Source: Myxococcales bacterium UBA1238 (GTDB lineage Bacteria > Myxococcota_A > Bradymonadia > UBA7976 > UBA1532). From it: a DNA stretch of 64,000 nt. A program made the position numbers and the translations under genes. The notes beneath the pieces were generated by a model. The model was not told where the DNA came from. It saw nothing but the letters and a program-made list of their open reading frames with translations, and made no database searches. Shown in pieces: positions 35,766-44,141 of the stretch. The first letter of the stretch is position 1. Each line of letters starts with the position of its first letter. The stretch spans positions 110,449-174,448 of the forward strand of contig DBWM01000070.1 of NCBI GenBank assembly GCA_002309015.1, given 5' to 3'.

Positions 35766-37897
35766 GGTAAATCCTCGTCTTCAGAATGTTGCGAAGGTTT
35801 GGGCAAATGGGAGACGGCCACGGGCGCCATACGGTTCTGTATGCGCGGTTTTTTGCGCTGTGCAGGCTGTTCAGAAACCGTATGGTGGGCTGAGGCTTTT
35901 AAACGAATTTCGCCCAGCAGATTTAAACGAAGGGTGATCTCTGCATTGTGCGGCAAAAGGGCGCCCGCCTGCGGGGTTTGCTCGGCGACGCAACCCTGAC
36001 CTTCGACGTGAATGTTGAATCCGAGAGGAGCGAGTTCGGCCAGGGCCTGAGCCAGAGGCATGTCTTTGAGTTCGGGCACGAGCTGATGATCGCCGATGGC
36101 GCTGTTTGTAAACCACCAGGGGCGGGATTGAGCGGCGATTTCGATGGGTAAGTCCGACTCTTCTTCTTCTTCGTCTTCGCGCGCGTTGACGTCGGTCGTG
36201 GCCTGAACGCCCAGATAGGCCAGAGTTTCTTTGGCGATGGCGCTGAAGACCGGGGCTGAAACGCTGCCGCCCGATCGCGCAACGACGGGATCTTCGATGG
36301 TGACCACGATCACGATGCGCGGATCTTCGGCGGGGGCAAAGCCTACGAAGGATGCGCGGGTACGGTTTTTCATGTAACGCCCGGTGGCATCGATCAAATC
36401 TGCGGTTCCTGTTTTGCCGGCAACCGTGTAACCGTGCACTCGACCGCGCTTTCCTGTGCCGCCGTCCGAGGTGACCATGACGAGGCCTTTGGTGACCTCG
36501 CGCGCGGTTTTTTCGGAGATGACGCGGCGGAGGACGCGCTCGGGGAAGCGTTTAACGGTTTGGCCGCGGGCGTCGGTGATGCGGGAGACGAGTCGGGGTT
36601 GCATGAGCAGGCCGCCATTGGCGATGGCGGAATAAGCGCGAGCCATCTGAACAGCGGTGACTGAAAGCCCGTAACCATATGAAATCGTTGCTAAATGTGT
36701 TTGACCCCATTTGCGTGGAGGGTCGAGTTTACCCGAGGATTCGTTGCTCTTGAGGCCCGTCGATTCGCCCAGTCCGAACGCGCGCAGGTAGCTGTGGTAG
36801 AGCTCTTTGCCCATGCGCTGTCCAATCTGAGCTGCGCCGATATTGGAGCTGAATTTGAGGACTTCGAGGGTGTTCATCTCTTTGACGTAATGGGAGTCGT
36901 GGACCGTTTTATGGCTGTTGATGCGCCAGCTGCCGCCAAAACCCGAAAACATCGTGTCGGTGCGCACTTTGCCCGAATCGAGGGCACCGGCGACGAGAAG
37001 GGGTTTGATGATCGAGCCCGGTTCGTAAACATGCGTAAGGATTTTGCTTTCGTGATCCTTGGGGGAGACGACATGGTTGGGATCGACGATGGGGGTTTGG
37101 GCCATGGCCAAAAGATCGCCATTGCGCGGATCCATGACGACCACGACGCCGCTTTGGGCCTGCATCGCTTCGATCTGGTGCTGAAGCGCGGTTTCTGCGA
37201 TTTGCTGGATCCGGCTGTCGATGGTGAGCTCCAGATTGTTGCCGTTCATTTGCTCGACGGGCACATTGCCGTTGGATAAGCCGATGCGTTGTTTTTGGGA
37301 TCGCAGGACGTCGATCGAGTAAGTCTTGTTGGATAAATAGGATTCGTATTCCTGTTCAAGGCCTGCTTTGCCTTGATCATCGATGTTGGTAAAGCCCAGA
37401 AGAGCGCCTGCAAGCGTGCCTTTGGGGTAGGTTCGGCGGCCTTCCTGCTCCATGTGGACGCCGGGCAGATTGAGGGCTTTGATGGCATCCGAAATCTCGG
37501 GTGGAGCCTGGCGCCTGAGCTGGATATGCCCGCGTTGCGACCGGATTTGCTGGCGCTGTCGTTCGCTTAAAGGAATGATCGGTTCGAGCGCTTTGATGGT
37601 CTTTTGGGGATCTTTGATCTCGTGGGCTTCGAGGGAGATGGTTTGGCGCGCTGCGCTCTTGGCGAGGGTTTCATGAGTGCGATCAAAAATGGTTCCGCGC
37701 AGTCCGCTCATCTTCATCGAAACGCTGTGCTGGCCAGAGGATTTGGAGCTCAGTTCGTCGTGCTGAACGACCTGCAGCATGGCCAGACGCGCGATCACGA
37801 TGGCAAAAAGCGCGAGGCAGGCACCGATGATGCCGTTCATGGTCTTTTTATTGATTTGAGGCGTTGAGCAAGGGCTTTTTAAGGCCTTCCACTTCAT
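35762..37897 (-). CDS. ftsI: Septal transpeptidase FtsI (PBP3) with C-terminal PASTA domain
   Basis: Class B penicillin-binding protein that crosslinks septal peptidoglycan. The 711 residues comprise a membrane helix (about 21-43), a dimerisation region with RGTIFDRTHETLAKS, and a transpeptidase domain with Ser295 (EPGSIIKP), SSN at 350-352 and KTG at 495-497. A PASTA domain lies near 630-690 (LVPELKDMPLAQALAELAPLG), as in Gram-positive and deltaproteobacterial FtsI rather than the E. coli protein. An acidic stretch (REDEEEEESD) precedes it and a basic Pro-rich tail ends it. ATGA overlaps join it to ftsL and murE. Confidence 0.95.
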   Translation of the reverse strand: MKWKALKSPCSTPQINKKTMNGIIGACLALFAIVIARLAMLQVVQHDELSSKSSGQHSVSMKMSGLRGTIFDRTHETLAKSAARQTISLEAHEIKDPQKTIKALEPIIPLSERQRQQIRSQRGHIQLRRQAPPEISDAIKALNLPGVHMEQEGRRTYPKGTLAGALLGFTNIDDQGKAGLEQEYESYLSNKTYSIDVLRSQKQRIGLSNGNVPVEQMNGNNLELTIDSRIQQIAETALQHQIEAMQAQSGVVVVMDPRNGDLLAMAQTPIVDPNHVVSPKDHESKILTHVYEPGSIIKPLLVAGALDSGKVRTDTMFSGFGGSWRINSHKTVHDSHYVKEMNTLEVLKFSSNIGAAQIGQRMGKELYHSYLRAFGLGESTGLKSNESSGKLDPPRKWGQTHLATISYGYGLSVTAVQMARAYSAIANGGLLMQPRLVSRITDARGQTVKRFPERVLRRVISEKTAREVTKGLVMVTSDGGTGKRGRVHGYTVAGKTGTADLIDATGRYMKNRTRASFVGFAPAEDPRIVIVVTIEDPVVARSGGSVSAPVFSAIAKETLAYLGVQATTDVNAREDEEEEESDLPIEIAAQSRPWWFTNSAIGDHQLVPELKDMPLAQALAELAPLGFNIHVEGQGCVAEQTPQAGALLPHNAEITLRLNLLGEIRLKASAHHTVSEQPAQRKKPRIQNRMAPVAVSHLPKPSQHSEDEDLP

Positions 37898-38190
37898 TGC
37901 ATTTCTCCTGCTTTGTCGTGGCGGTGCGGTTCGGGCAGGCGCACGATCGCATCGGGCCGCGCTACGGAGAGGCCTGCTTTCTGGGCAATGGGTTCAAGGC
38001 GATTGGGATCGAGCAGGCGCGAGCGTTCGATTTCGAGGCGGTTGCGTTTGTCTTCAAGCTCGTTCCAGGTCAGTCGGGCGTCGTTGAGGGCAAAGCTGTA
38101 TTGATCGATTTGAAAGCGCGCGCTGACTTTATTGATGCCGAGCCACACCAGGGAGCCCATGACGCAGAGCGAGAGAATGAAGAAACGCAT
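37894..38190 (-). CDS. ftsL: Cell division protein FtsL
   Basis: Small bitopic protein of the FtsQBL complex. The 98 residues have one membrane helix at the very N-terminus (MRFFILSLCVMGSLVWLGI) and a helical coiled-coil region (FALNDARLTWNELEDKRNRLEIERSRLLDPNRLEPIAQKAGL) ending in the typical A-x-x-x-G-[ML] phrase. Identification rests largely on size, topology and position between rsmH and ftsI, since FtsL sequences are poorly conserved. It overlaps ftsI by ATGA. Confidence 0.85.
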   Translation of the reverse strand: MRFFILSLCVMGSLVWLGINKVSARFQIDQYSFALNDARLTWNELEDKRNRLEIERSRLLDPNRLEPIAQKAGLSVARPDAIVRLPEPHRHDKAGEMQ

Positions 38191-38195
38191 CTCAA

Positions 38196-39167
38196 TTACC
38201 TCTCATCACAGGATCGCTTGCGGGCGATCGCTCGCAGGTGAGCGCTGCGGGCCCGGGGGTTTTGGGCGCATTCTTCTTCTGAAGCCGCGATCCCTTTGGG
38301 CGTGAGCAAATCGAATTGAGGCAGCGGAGCGTCTGGCGGTGGCGGCAAACCGCGGCGAGGCGAAGAGGGCAGGGCGGTCAGGGCTTTAAACGCCTGCTTC
38401 ACCGCGCGATCTTCGAGGGAATGAAAGGTGATCACCAAAAGGCGACCGCCGGGATTTAAGAGCGCAGGGGCATCGGAAAGCAGTTGTTCCAGGGCGCCGA
38501 GCTCGTCGTTGACGGCGATGCGGAGTGCCTGAAAGCAGCGCGTTGCGGGGTGATGTCCGGGTTTAAAGGCGCTTTTGGGCACAGAAGCCGCGATGACTTT
38601 TGCCAGCGCCTGAGTTGTGGGCGGCGTTTCGGGATCCAGCTCGCTCTGCCAGCGTTTGATGGCGCGCGCGATGGGCTTTGCAAAGGGATCTTCGCCGTAA
38701 CGGTGAATCAGATCCGCGAGTTCACTGGCGCTCAGTTGGGTTATCAAATCCCACGCGGTTTCACCCTGCGAGCGATCCATGCGCATATCGATGGGGCCGC
38801 TGTGCATAAACGAGAATCCGCGTTCGGCTTCGTCGAGCTGATAGGAAGAGACGCCGATGTCGGCCAGAATGCCGTCGAATCCAGAAAAATCCTCTTCATT
38901 CAGGAAGTTACGCGCGATCTCGGCCAGGTCTTTAAAGTTGCCGTGCACGAAGTGGCATCGATCGCTGTATTCGGCGAGGCGCTTTTGGGCGTAGTCGAGG
39001 GCGTCGAGATCCTGATCGAGGCAGAGCAGCGAGGCGCCGTCTTTTGCGAGTCGCAGGCTGTGACCGCCAAATCCCACCGTGCAGTCGAGAAAGCGCTCTC
39101 CGGGCTTTACAGCCGCGATGCGGGCGACTTCTTCGGGCAATACGGGCATATGGTGATCGGCGATCAA
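38196..39167 (-). CDS. rsmH: 16S rRNA (cytosine-1402-N4)-methyltransferase RsmH
   Basis: S-adenosylmethionine-dependent methyltransferase acting on 16S rRNA C1402, a standard second gene of dcw clusters. Signature stretches are HMPVLPEEVARI, FLDCTVGFGGHSLRLA (SAM site), DGILADIGVSSYQLD, RGFSFMHSGPIDMRMD, FQALRIAVNDELGAL and LLVITFHSLEDRAVKQAF. I place the start at a TTG (39167) that follows AAAGGAGAACGCG, giving 323 residues. A longer frame to 39260 runs into the mraZ 3' end. A 5-bp gap separates it from ftsL. Confidence 0.95.
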   Translation of the reverse strand: MIADHHMPVLPEEVARIAAVKPGERFLDCTVGFGGHSLRLAKDGASLLCLDQDLDALDYAQKRLAEYSDRCHFVHGNFKDLAEIARNFLNEEDFSGFDGILADIGVSSYQLDEAERGFSFMHSGPIDMRMDRSQGETAWDLITQLSASELADLIHRYGEDPFAKPIARAIKRWQSELDPETPPTTQALAKVIAASVPKSAFKPGHHPATRCFQALRIAVNDELGALEQLLSDAPALLNPGGRLLVITFHSLEDRAVKQAFKALTALPSSPRRGLPPPPDAPLPQFDLLTPKGIAASEEECAQNPRARSAHLRAIARKRSCDER

Positions 39168-39210
39168 CGCGTTCTCCTTTAAAAGCGGCGGAATGGTGAG
39201 GGCGGGAAAG

Positions 39211-39690
39211 TTACATTTGCAGCAAAACATCGATGCCGGAATCGGGCAGGAGGCCGCCAAAGCGTTCGTTCCAGATGCGTTCGCACCAAAGTTCCATGCA
39301 GTGGCCTACGCCGTTCAGCAGGCAGGTCGACTGCAGTTCGATTCCACCAAAGTTGCGAAGCAGCGGCGGAATCTGAAGTCGGCCCACCTTATCGAGCCTG
39401 AGTTTGCGAGCGGAGCCCTGAACGACGCGGTGAATGACGCTGGCCTGAGCGGGCGTGAGCGCTGCGATGCGGTTTTTAAAGGCGGCCCAGCTTTCGGGCC
39501 AAAAGAGCAGCAGGCAACGCAATTCCGTATGTCGGGTCAGGATCAGTTCGCTCTCTTCGGTCAATCCTAAAATCGTACGAATTTCTGCGGGGAGGCTGAA
39601 TCGGCCTTTTTCGTCAACGCGGGGATCAAACTGCCCTTCCACCTCTGCGAGCGGCGCGTCGGGCAAATCGATTGACGTTCGGTCATCCAT
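39211..39690 (-). CDS. mraZ: Transcriptional regulator MraZ
   Basis: AbrB-fold DNA-binding protein that represses its own dcw operon. It contains two repeated halves: VDEKGRFSLPAEIRTIL (first) and LDKVGRLQIPPLLRNFGGI (second), each with the D-x-x-G-R-[FL]-x-[IL]-P signature. The ATG at 39690 follows GCGGAG and gives 159 residues; a GTG at 39726 would add 12, but would place the start inside the MraZ operator. First gene of the cluster, with its operator directly upstream. Confidence 0.95.
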   Translation of the reverse strand: MDDRTSIDLPDAPLAEVEGQFDPRVDEKGRFSLPAEIRTILGLTEESELILTRHTELRCLLLFWPESWAAFKNRIAALTPAQASVIHRVVQGSARKLRLDKVGRLQIPPLLRNFGGIELQSTCLLNGVGHCMELWCERIWNERFGGLLPDSGIDVLLQM

Positions 39691-39710
39691 AAACTCCGCA
39701 GACGGGACTT

Positions 39711-39735
39711 TCCCACCAGGTCCCACAATTTTCCA
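39711..39735 (-). promoter_or_regulatory. MraZ operator: three TGGRA boxes with 10-bp spacing
   Basis: On the minus strand the boxes are TGGAA (39731-39735), TGGGA (39721-39725) and TGGGA (39711-39715), each separated by exactly five bases. This matches the known MraZ site, direct TGGG repeats at a 10-bp period. It lies just downstream of the promoter -10, 20 bp before the mraZ ATG, so binding would block transcription of the whole operon. Confidence 0.85.
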
Positions 39736-39743
39736 CTCGAGCT

Positions 39744-39771
39744 ATCCTAATCAGCGATCAAGAGAGGTCAA
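39744..39771 (-). promoter_or_regulatory. dcw operon promoter
   Basis: The minus strand has TTGACC (39766-39771), a 16-bp spacer and TAGGAT (39744-39749). The predicted transcript start falls near 39737, at the edge of the MraZ boxes. Matches are 5 of 6 for the -35 and 4 of 6 for the -10. Confidence 0.7.
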
Positions 39772-40147
39772 TCTGCTTTTTTGAACGCAGAAAATTTTAT
39801 GAAAAACCTTTGAATTTCAATCGGTTATAAAAACGAGGGATCGATGTGGAATGAGAGGATGTTTTCCGGATCTCATGTTCAGCTTTTGGGCGATAACTCC
39901 CCAGAATGAAAAGATTCTTGTGAAAAGGATCTCACAAAACCTTTCACTGTTCATTTGATGTTGTGTGCCTGGGTGGGGAAGCGGGGCGCCCTGTGTGGTA
40001 TTGGGTGGGAAGGAAGGGAGACGTCGGGTGAAAGGCGTTTTTCGCCTTCATGGTTTGCCCGGGGCCGCTTTTCAACTCCCTTGAATTCTTTAACAAACCC
40101 GCGTAAATTGCCGCGCTCATTTTTTGACTTCAGCTGCGAGGTAAGCC
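39772..40147 (+). promoter_or_regulatory. Intergenic region with ABC-F promoter and leader hairpin
   Basis: No gene is seen in this stretch. TTGAAT (40081-40086), a 17-bp spacer and TAAATT (40104-40109) form a likely promoter for the ABC-F gene, giving a leader of about 30 bases. Upstream at 40029-40050 is a hairpin, TGAAAGGCG / CGCCTTCA with a TTTTT loop and one bulged base. The remainder (39780-39960) is AT-rich. No attenuator typical of antibiotic-resistance ABC-F genes is evident in the predicted leader. Confidence 0.5.
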
Positions 40148-41755
40148 GTGATCAATGTTGTCGATTTGTCGATGAGTTTTGGACCGCAGGTCCTGTTTGA
40201 AAACGTGAACGTCGTGTTCAACAAAGGGGATCGATACGGTCTCACGGGGCCCAATGGCTGCGGCAAGTCGACCTTCATGAAAATTATATCCGGCGATATT
40301 GAACCGGTATCGGGGCAGATTTACCGGCCAACGCGCCTGGGTATTTTGAGGCAGGATCACTACCTGTACGAGAACGTGCGGATTCGCGACGTCGTTCTCA
40401 TGGGCAACGAGCATCTTTGGAAGGCGTTGGAGAAGAAAGAGGCGCTGCTCGCCAAGGGCGACGAGTTATCCGAGGAGGATGGCATTGCGCTCGGCGAGAT
40501 CGAAATGGTGATTGCCGAAGAGGACGGCTACACCGCCGAGTCAGAAGCCGAAGATCTTCTGGAAGGTCTGGGCATCGATTCCAAATTCCACGATCAGCCG
40601 CTGTCGGTGCTGACGGGTGGTGACAAAGTCCGCGTACTTCTCGCGCAGGCGCTGTTCGGTCATCCCGAAGGTCTGCTGTTGGACGAGCCGACCAACGCCC
40701 TCGACATCGCATCGATTCGCTGGCTCGAAGGCTTCCTCAGGGATTACGAAGGCGTATTGGTTGTAATCTCCCACGACCGTCACTTCTTGAACGAGATTTG
40801 CACGAAGATTGCCGACATCGATTACGAGACGATCATCGTATATCCCGGAGCTTACGATGATATGGTCGAGGCCAAGGCGCAGGCTCGCTCGAGTCTCGAG
40901 ATGGCCAACGCAGCCAAGCAGAAGAAGATCGAGCAGTTGCAGGACTTTGTGCAGAGGTTCCGTTCCGGTTCCCGCGCGTCCCAGGTGAAGTCCCGCGAAA
41001 AGCAGCTCGATCGCGAGCGTACGGCGCTGGCCAACCTCAAACGGTCCAACATCGCGCGGCCGTTCATCCGCTTTGAAATGAAACGCCCGAGCGGTAAGCA
41101 GGTATTGTCGGTCACCGATCTCGATAAGCAGTTTGAACACGCCGTTATTTGTGAAGAGTTCAACCTCAATGTATTTCGTGGCGACAAGATTGCCATCGTA
41201 GGGCGCAACGGTATCGGCAAAACATCGATGTTGAAGATGTTTCTGGGCGACCTTCGTCCCGACAACGGCGAGATTACCTGGGGATTCGAAGCGCAGCTCG
41301 GATATATGCCGCAGGATCACGGGGAACTGATCGAGAAGTCCGACGAAACAGCGCACGCCTGGTTATGGCGCTGGAACAATGAAGCCAAAGAAGAAGAGTT
41401 GAGAAGCCTCTTTGGTCGGTTATTGTTCACCAAAGACGAGCCGTTCAAGCCCACCAAGGTGCTGTCGGGTGGTGAAACCGTGCGATTGCTGCTCGCGCGC
41501 CTGATGTTGCTCAAGCCCAACGTTTTGATTCTCGATGAGCCCACGAACCACCTCGATCTCGAATCGATCCGTTCTTTGACCGAGGCCCTTTCATGCTACG
41601 AGGGCACCTGCATATTCGTCACCCACGACCGTCAGATGGTCTCTGCAGTCGCGACGCGCATCCTTGAAATGTCGGACGATGGCATTCAGGAACTGAGCCC
41701 GGAGCAGTTCGCCGCCGGCGAGTTCCTCATGAAGAGCCGCCAGTACCACCGTTAA
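40148..41755 (+). CDS. ybiT: ABC-F family ATPase, YbiT-like
   Basis: Translation-associated ABC-F protein with two ATPase domains and no membrane segment. Domain 1 has GPNGCGKSTFMKI, LTGGDKVRVLLAQAL, LLLDEPTNALDI and ISHDRHFLN; domain 2 has VGRNGIGKTSMLKM, LSGGETVRLLLARL, LILDEPTNHLDLES and VTHDRQMVS. The linker between them is the charged helical pair (AKQKKIEQLQDFVQRFRSGSRASQVKSR). The whole length (535) and phrases such as LFENVNVVFNKGDRYGL and SIRWLEGFL match E. coli YbiT. ABC-F proteins bind the ribosomal E site and relieve stalled ribosomes. The start is GTG after GAGGTAAGCC. Monocistronic, divergent from mraZ. Confidence 0.93.
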   Translation: MINVVDLSMSFGPQVLFENVNVVFNKGDRYGLTGPNGCGKSTFMKIISGDIEPVSGQIYRPTRLGILRQDHYLYENVRIRDVVLMGNEHLWKALEKKEALLAKGDELSEEDGIALGEIEMVIAEEDGYTAESEAEDLLEGLGIDSKFHDQPLSVLTGGDKVRVLLAQALFGHPEGLLLDEPTNALDIASIRWLEGFLRDYEGVLVVISHDRHFLNEICTKIADIDYETIIVYPGAYDDMVEAKAQARSSLEMANAAKQKKIEQLQDFVQRFRSGSRASQVKSREKQLDRERTALANLKRSNIARPFIRFEMKRPSGKQVLSVTDLDKQFEHAVICEEFNLNVFRGDKIAIVGRNGIGKTSMLKMFLGDLRPDNGEITWGFEAQLGYMPQDHGELIEKSDETAHAWLWRWNNEAKEEELRSLFGRLLFTKDEPFKPTKVLSGGETVRLLLARLMLLKPNVLILDEPTNHLDLESIRSLTEALSCYEGTCIFVTHDRQMVSAVATRILEMSDDGIQELSPEQFAAGEFLMKSRQYHR

Positions 41756-42228
41756 GCCCCGTCTTTTCTTCAAAAACACCCGCCCGTTCTCCAGCCGATC
41801 CCCCATACTGCATTTTGAATCCGATGCTGTTGCCGAAGCATCGCCGGATGATGCTCTGTAAACAGGATTTTAATGCTCAGCCAGCGTTTTTGAACCTTTG
41901 CGATTCAGTTTTTATTCATCGACCAGGGCTGCATGATGATCGGAGAACAGCGCCGTAGGGCGAATTGGGTATTGTGCCATGCCTGAGTAATCGGATGATG
42001 TTTCAAACAGTAATTCTTTAAACCTTTACGGTTAAATTTGTATTGTAAAACCATGATCGATCGATGCCTGAGGAATAAAAAGGAATTGCGTGATCATGAT
42101 CTCCAGATGATCTGAGAATAAAAAGGAGTTTTTGCACCGGTTTTGGGGTTTACTTTGATCTCTGATCGGGTTTAAAGTCACGTCGCTTTTGGACGCTTCA
42201 CTGAAACCCGCATCAGGAGTCACCGGTT
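41756..42228. other. AT-rich intergenic region without a gene
   Basis: About 470 bp, clearly richer in A and T than its neighbours. No open frame with a ribosome site is present. Two copies of a short word containing AATAAAAAGGA lie at about 42073 and 42116, 43 bp apart, each preceded by TGAG. No tRNA-like or clear terminator structure was found. It must contain the promoter of the gene at 42229 and could hide a small RNA; TTTGATCTCTGATCGGG near 42153 is a weak promoter-like stretch. Confidence 0.5.
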
Positions 42229-43032
42229 ATGCCCGATACAGAACTCGAAGGCTTGTTTGGCACCGAAGAGGCCAAAGCCGCTTACAACAGAACCTGCGAA
42301 TGGATCTTCAATGAGCCGGAGCCCGGTTATACACCGCCGCTGGTCGATAAGTCGAAGGCGGTGACCGCCTGCATGGAGCTCGAGAACCTGATTCAGGATC
42401 CGATGATCGATCAGGCTTTCAAATCTTTACCGCCGTCATTGTTCGACGCCCGCATCCTCACGCGGTTTCCTGATCTGACCCAGAGCCTCTGGTCGCTCGG
42501 CAATCAGATCAATGCCCAGGCGGTCATGGAGAGTCACACGCGCGTACCGCAGGCGATATTGGACGAAGCCGATGGGTTGCGCGATCGGCTCTTCGAGATG
42601 GTCAAATACCATTTTGGCAATGAGCCCGCCATCGCGCAGTTGCTCACGGAATTGCGCCGCAATGTCGGCTATATGGATCTGGCGAAGGATTTGGAGCGGC
42701 TGGCTGGTGTGGTTGAAGATCGCAAAGAGGATTTGGTGCACGACAAACGCCATTACGACGAAAACTGTGCATCCGATGCCCGCCGCCTGGCGCGCGAGAT
42801 ACTCAAATCATTGAACGCGACGGATACCGACAAGATCAAGAAAGCGCATTTGTATCAGCGAATCTGGAAGTTCACCGCGTTCTACTATGCCGAGATTTAC
42901 CAGACGGGCCGCTGGGCTTTCCGCAACAGTCCCGTCGCTGAGCGATTCGTCACCATGGCCAGCATCGTCCGTAAATCGTCGCGCAAGAACAAGCCCGCAA
43001 ACTCCGGCGACGAATCCCCCAATAAAGCCTGA
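42229..43032 (+). CDS. Soluble protein of unknown function
   Basis: A 267-residue, largely helical protein without signal or membrane segment. Features include LDEADGLRDRLFEMVKYHFGNEPAIAQLLTELRRNVGYMDLAKDLERLAGVVED and a basic tail (KSSRKNKPANSGDESPNK). GGAG precedes the ATG. It resembles in style the smaller gene at 49495-49965 (acidic helical body, residues LLTELRRNVGYMDLAKDL versus LLLQVARDNHIELPAYPY, Lys/Asn tail), so they may be distant relatives, but I cannot prove it. Convergent with aroB. Confidence 0.8.
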   Translation: MPDTELEGLFGTEEAKAAYNRTCEWIFNEPEPGYTPPLVDKSKAVTACMELENLIQDPMIDQAFKSLPPSLFDARILTRFPDLTQSLWSLGNQINAQAVMESHTRVPQAILDEADGLRDRLFEMVKYHFGNEPAIAQLLTELRRNVGYMDLAKDLERLAGVVEDRKEDLVHDKRHYDENCASDARRLAREILKSLNATDTDKIKKAHLYQRIWKFTAFYYAEIYQTGRWAFRNSPVAERFVTMASIVRKSSRKNKPANSGDESPNKA

Positions 43033-43047
43033 TCATCGAAGGGCGGT

Positions 43048-43062
43048 GCCGGCGCAACCGGC
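43048..43062. terminator. Hairpin between convergent genes
   Basis: GCCGG and CCGGC pair around a CGCAA loop, extendable to eight pairs with two wobbles. It fills most of the 32-bp gap between the unknown gene ending at 43032 and aroB ending at 43065. There is no U-tract. Confidence 0.4.
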
Positions 43063-43064
43063 GC

Positions 43065-44141
43065 TTAAAGGAGCTCGACCGTCGAGGAGAGATCCACCGA
43101 ATCCGCCCGATCCCCCGCACGCCTCGCCTGATGCTGAATGAACAGCTGGTTTAACCATTTCGGAAGCTCGGCAACCTCAACCCTACAGAGCGTCGGCATA
43201 CAGATCTGATCGAGGGATACATACCAAATGGCGCTCTGATCGCGCTTTTTGTCGACCAATATCGATTCAATTAAATCGTTTGGGGTGAGCGTCGGCGGCA
43301 GATCGATGGGCAACTCGAACTGTTCCAGAAGATGCATCGGATCCCCGTCGATGAGCGTCATGCCCAGGCCCACCGCTTCCCCGTGCAAAAGCGGGCGTTC
43401 CAGATTTTTAAGTCCCCAGGCCTCGATCGCATGTCCGAGGGTATGCCCGTAATTTAAAAGCGCGCGGTGACCCTGCTGATCGTAAGGATCCTGTTGTACG
43501 ACCGAGAGCTTTAAATCGATCGCCCTTTTGATCAATGGCGTCAGCTGTTCCAGATCGCTTGCGATGTCGAAGGGAAGTCTTTGCAGGGCATCGAGCAGCG
43601 GTCGATCGAACAAGGCGGCGATTTTGATCACCTCCACGAGACCGTTCCGCAGTTCACGCAGGGACAGGGTAGAGAGCATCTCGGTATCGACGATGATCGC
43701 CTCGGGATCGTAGAAGCAGCCGATCACGTTCTTCTGGCCTTCAAAATCGATGGCCGTCTTGCTCCCGATGGCTGCATCCGCCATCGCCATTAATGTGGTG
43801 GGAATCTGGATCAATGAACAGCCCCGCTTCCAGGTTGCCGCGCAAAGCCCCGCCAAATCCCCGATAACACCGCCGCCAAAGGCGATGATCGCGTCGGTTC
43901 GCCCGATCGACGCCTGGCTGCAGGCCTGGTAGAGCTGCTCTAAGGTGGAGAGACTCTTTTGGGCTTCCCCGGGCTTTAAGACCACCGTCGCCGCCTGTGG
44001 CACGAGTTGCCGGAGCGCGGGCAGATGATATTTGGCCACATTTTGATCGGTCACGATCAGGATGCGCCGATGCTCGAGCTCTAAAATGGAATTCAGCATC
44101 GAAAGGCAGCCGGGCGAGACCACCATGCGGGGCATATTCAT
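43065..44141 (-). CDS. aroB: 3-dehydroquinate synthase
   Basis: Second enzyme of the shikimate pathway, converting DAHP to 3-dehydroquinate with NAD and a divalent metal. The 358-residue protein shows FGGGVIGDLAGLCAATWKRGC (NAD site), PTTLMAMADAAIGSKTAIDF, KNVIGCFYDPEAIIVDTEML, and the metal ligands in GLVEVIK (Glu), YGHTLGHAIE (His) and HGEAVGLGM (His). The start at 44141 makes an ATGA overlap with the maf stop. The C-terminal 30 residues after the catalytic fold are variable. No other aro gene is in the window. Confidence 0.95.
   Translation of the reverse strand: MNMPRMVVSPGCLSMLNSILELEHRRILIVTDQNVAKYHLPALRQLVPQAATVVLKPGEAQKSLSTLEQLYQACSQASIGRTDAIIAFGGGVIGDLAGLCAATWKRGCSLIQIPTTLMAMADAAIGSKTAIDFEGQKNVIGCFYDPEAIIVDTEMLSTLSLRELRNGLVEVIKIAALFDRPLLDALQRLPFDIASDLEQLTPLIKRAIDLKLSVVQQDPYDQQGHRALLNYGHTLGHAIEAWGLKNLERPLLHGEAVGLGMTLIDGDPMHLLEQFELPIDLPPTLTPNDLIESILVDKKRDQSAIWYVSLDQICMPTLCRVEVAELPKWLNQLFIQHQARRAGDRADSVDLSSTVELL

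Noticed and set aside
40148..41755. Antibiotic-resistance ABC-F protein
   Set aside because: Its closest match by motif and linker is housekeeping YbiT, and no attenuator leader or resistance genes are nearby.
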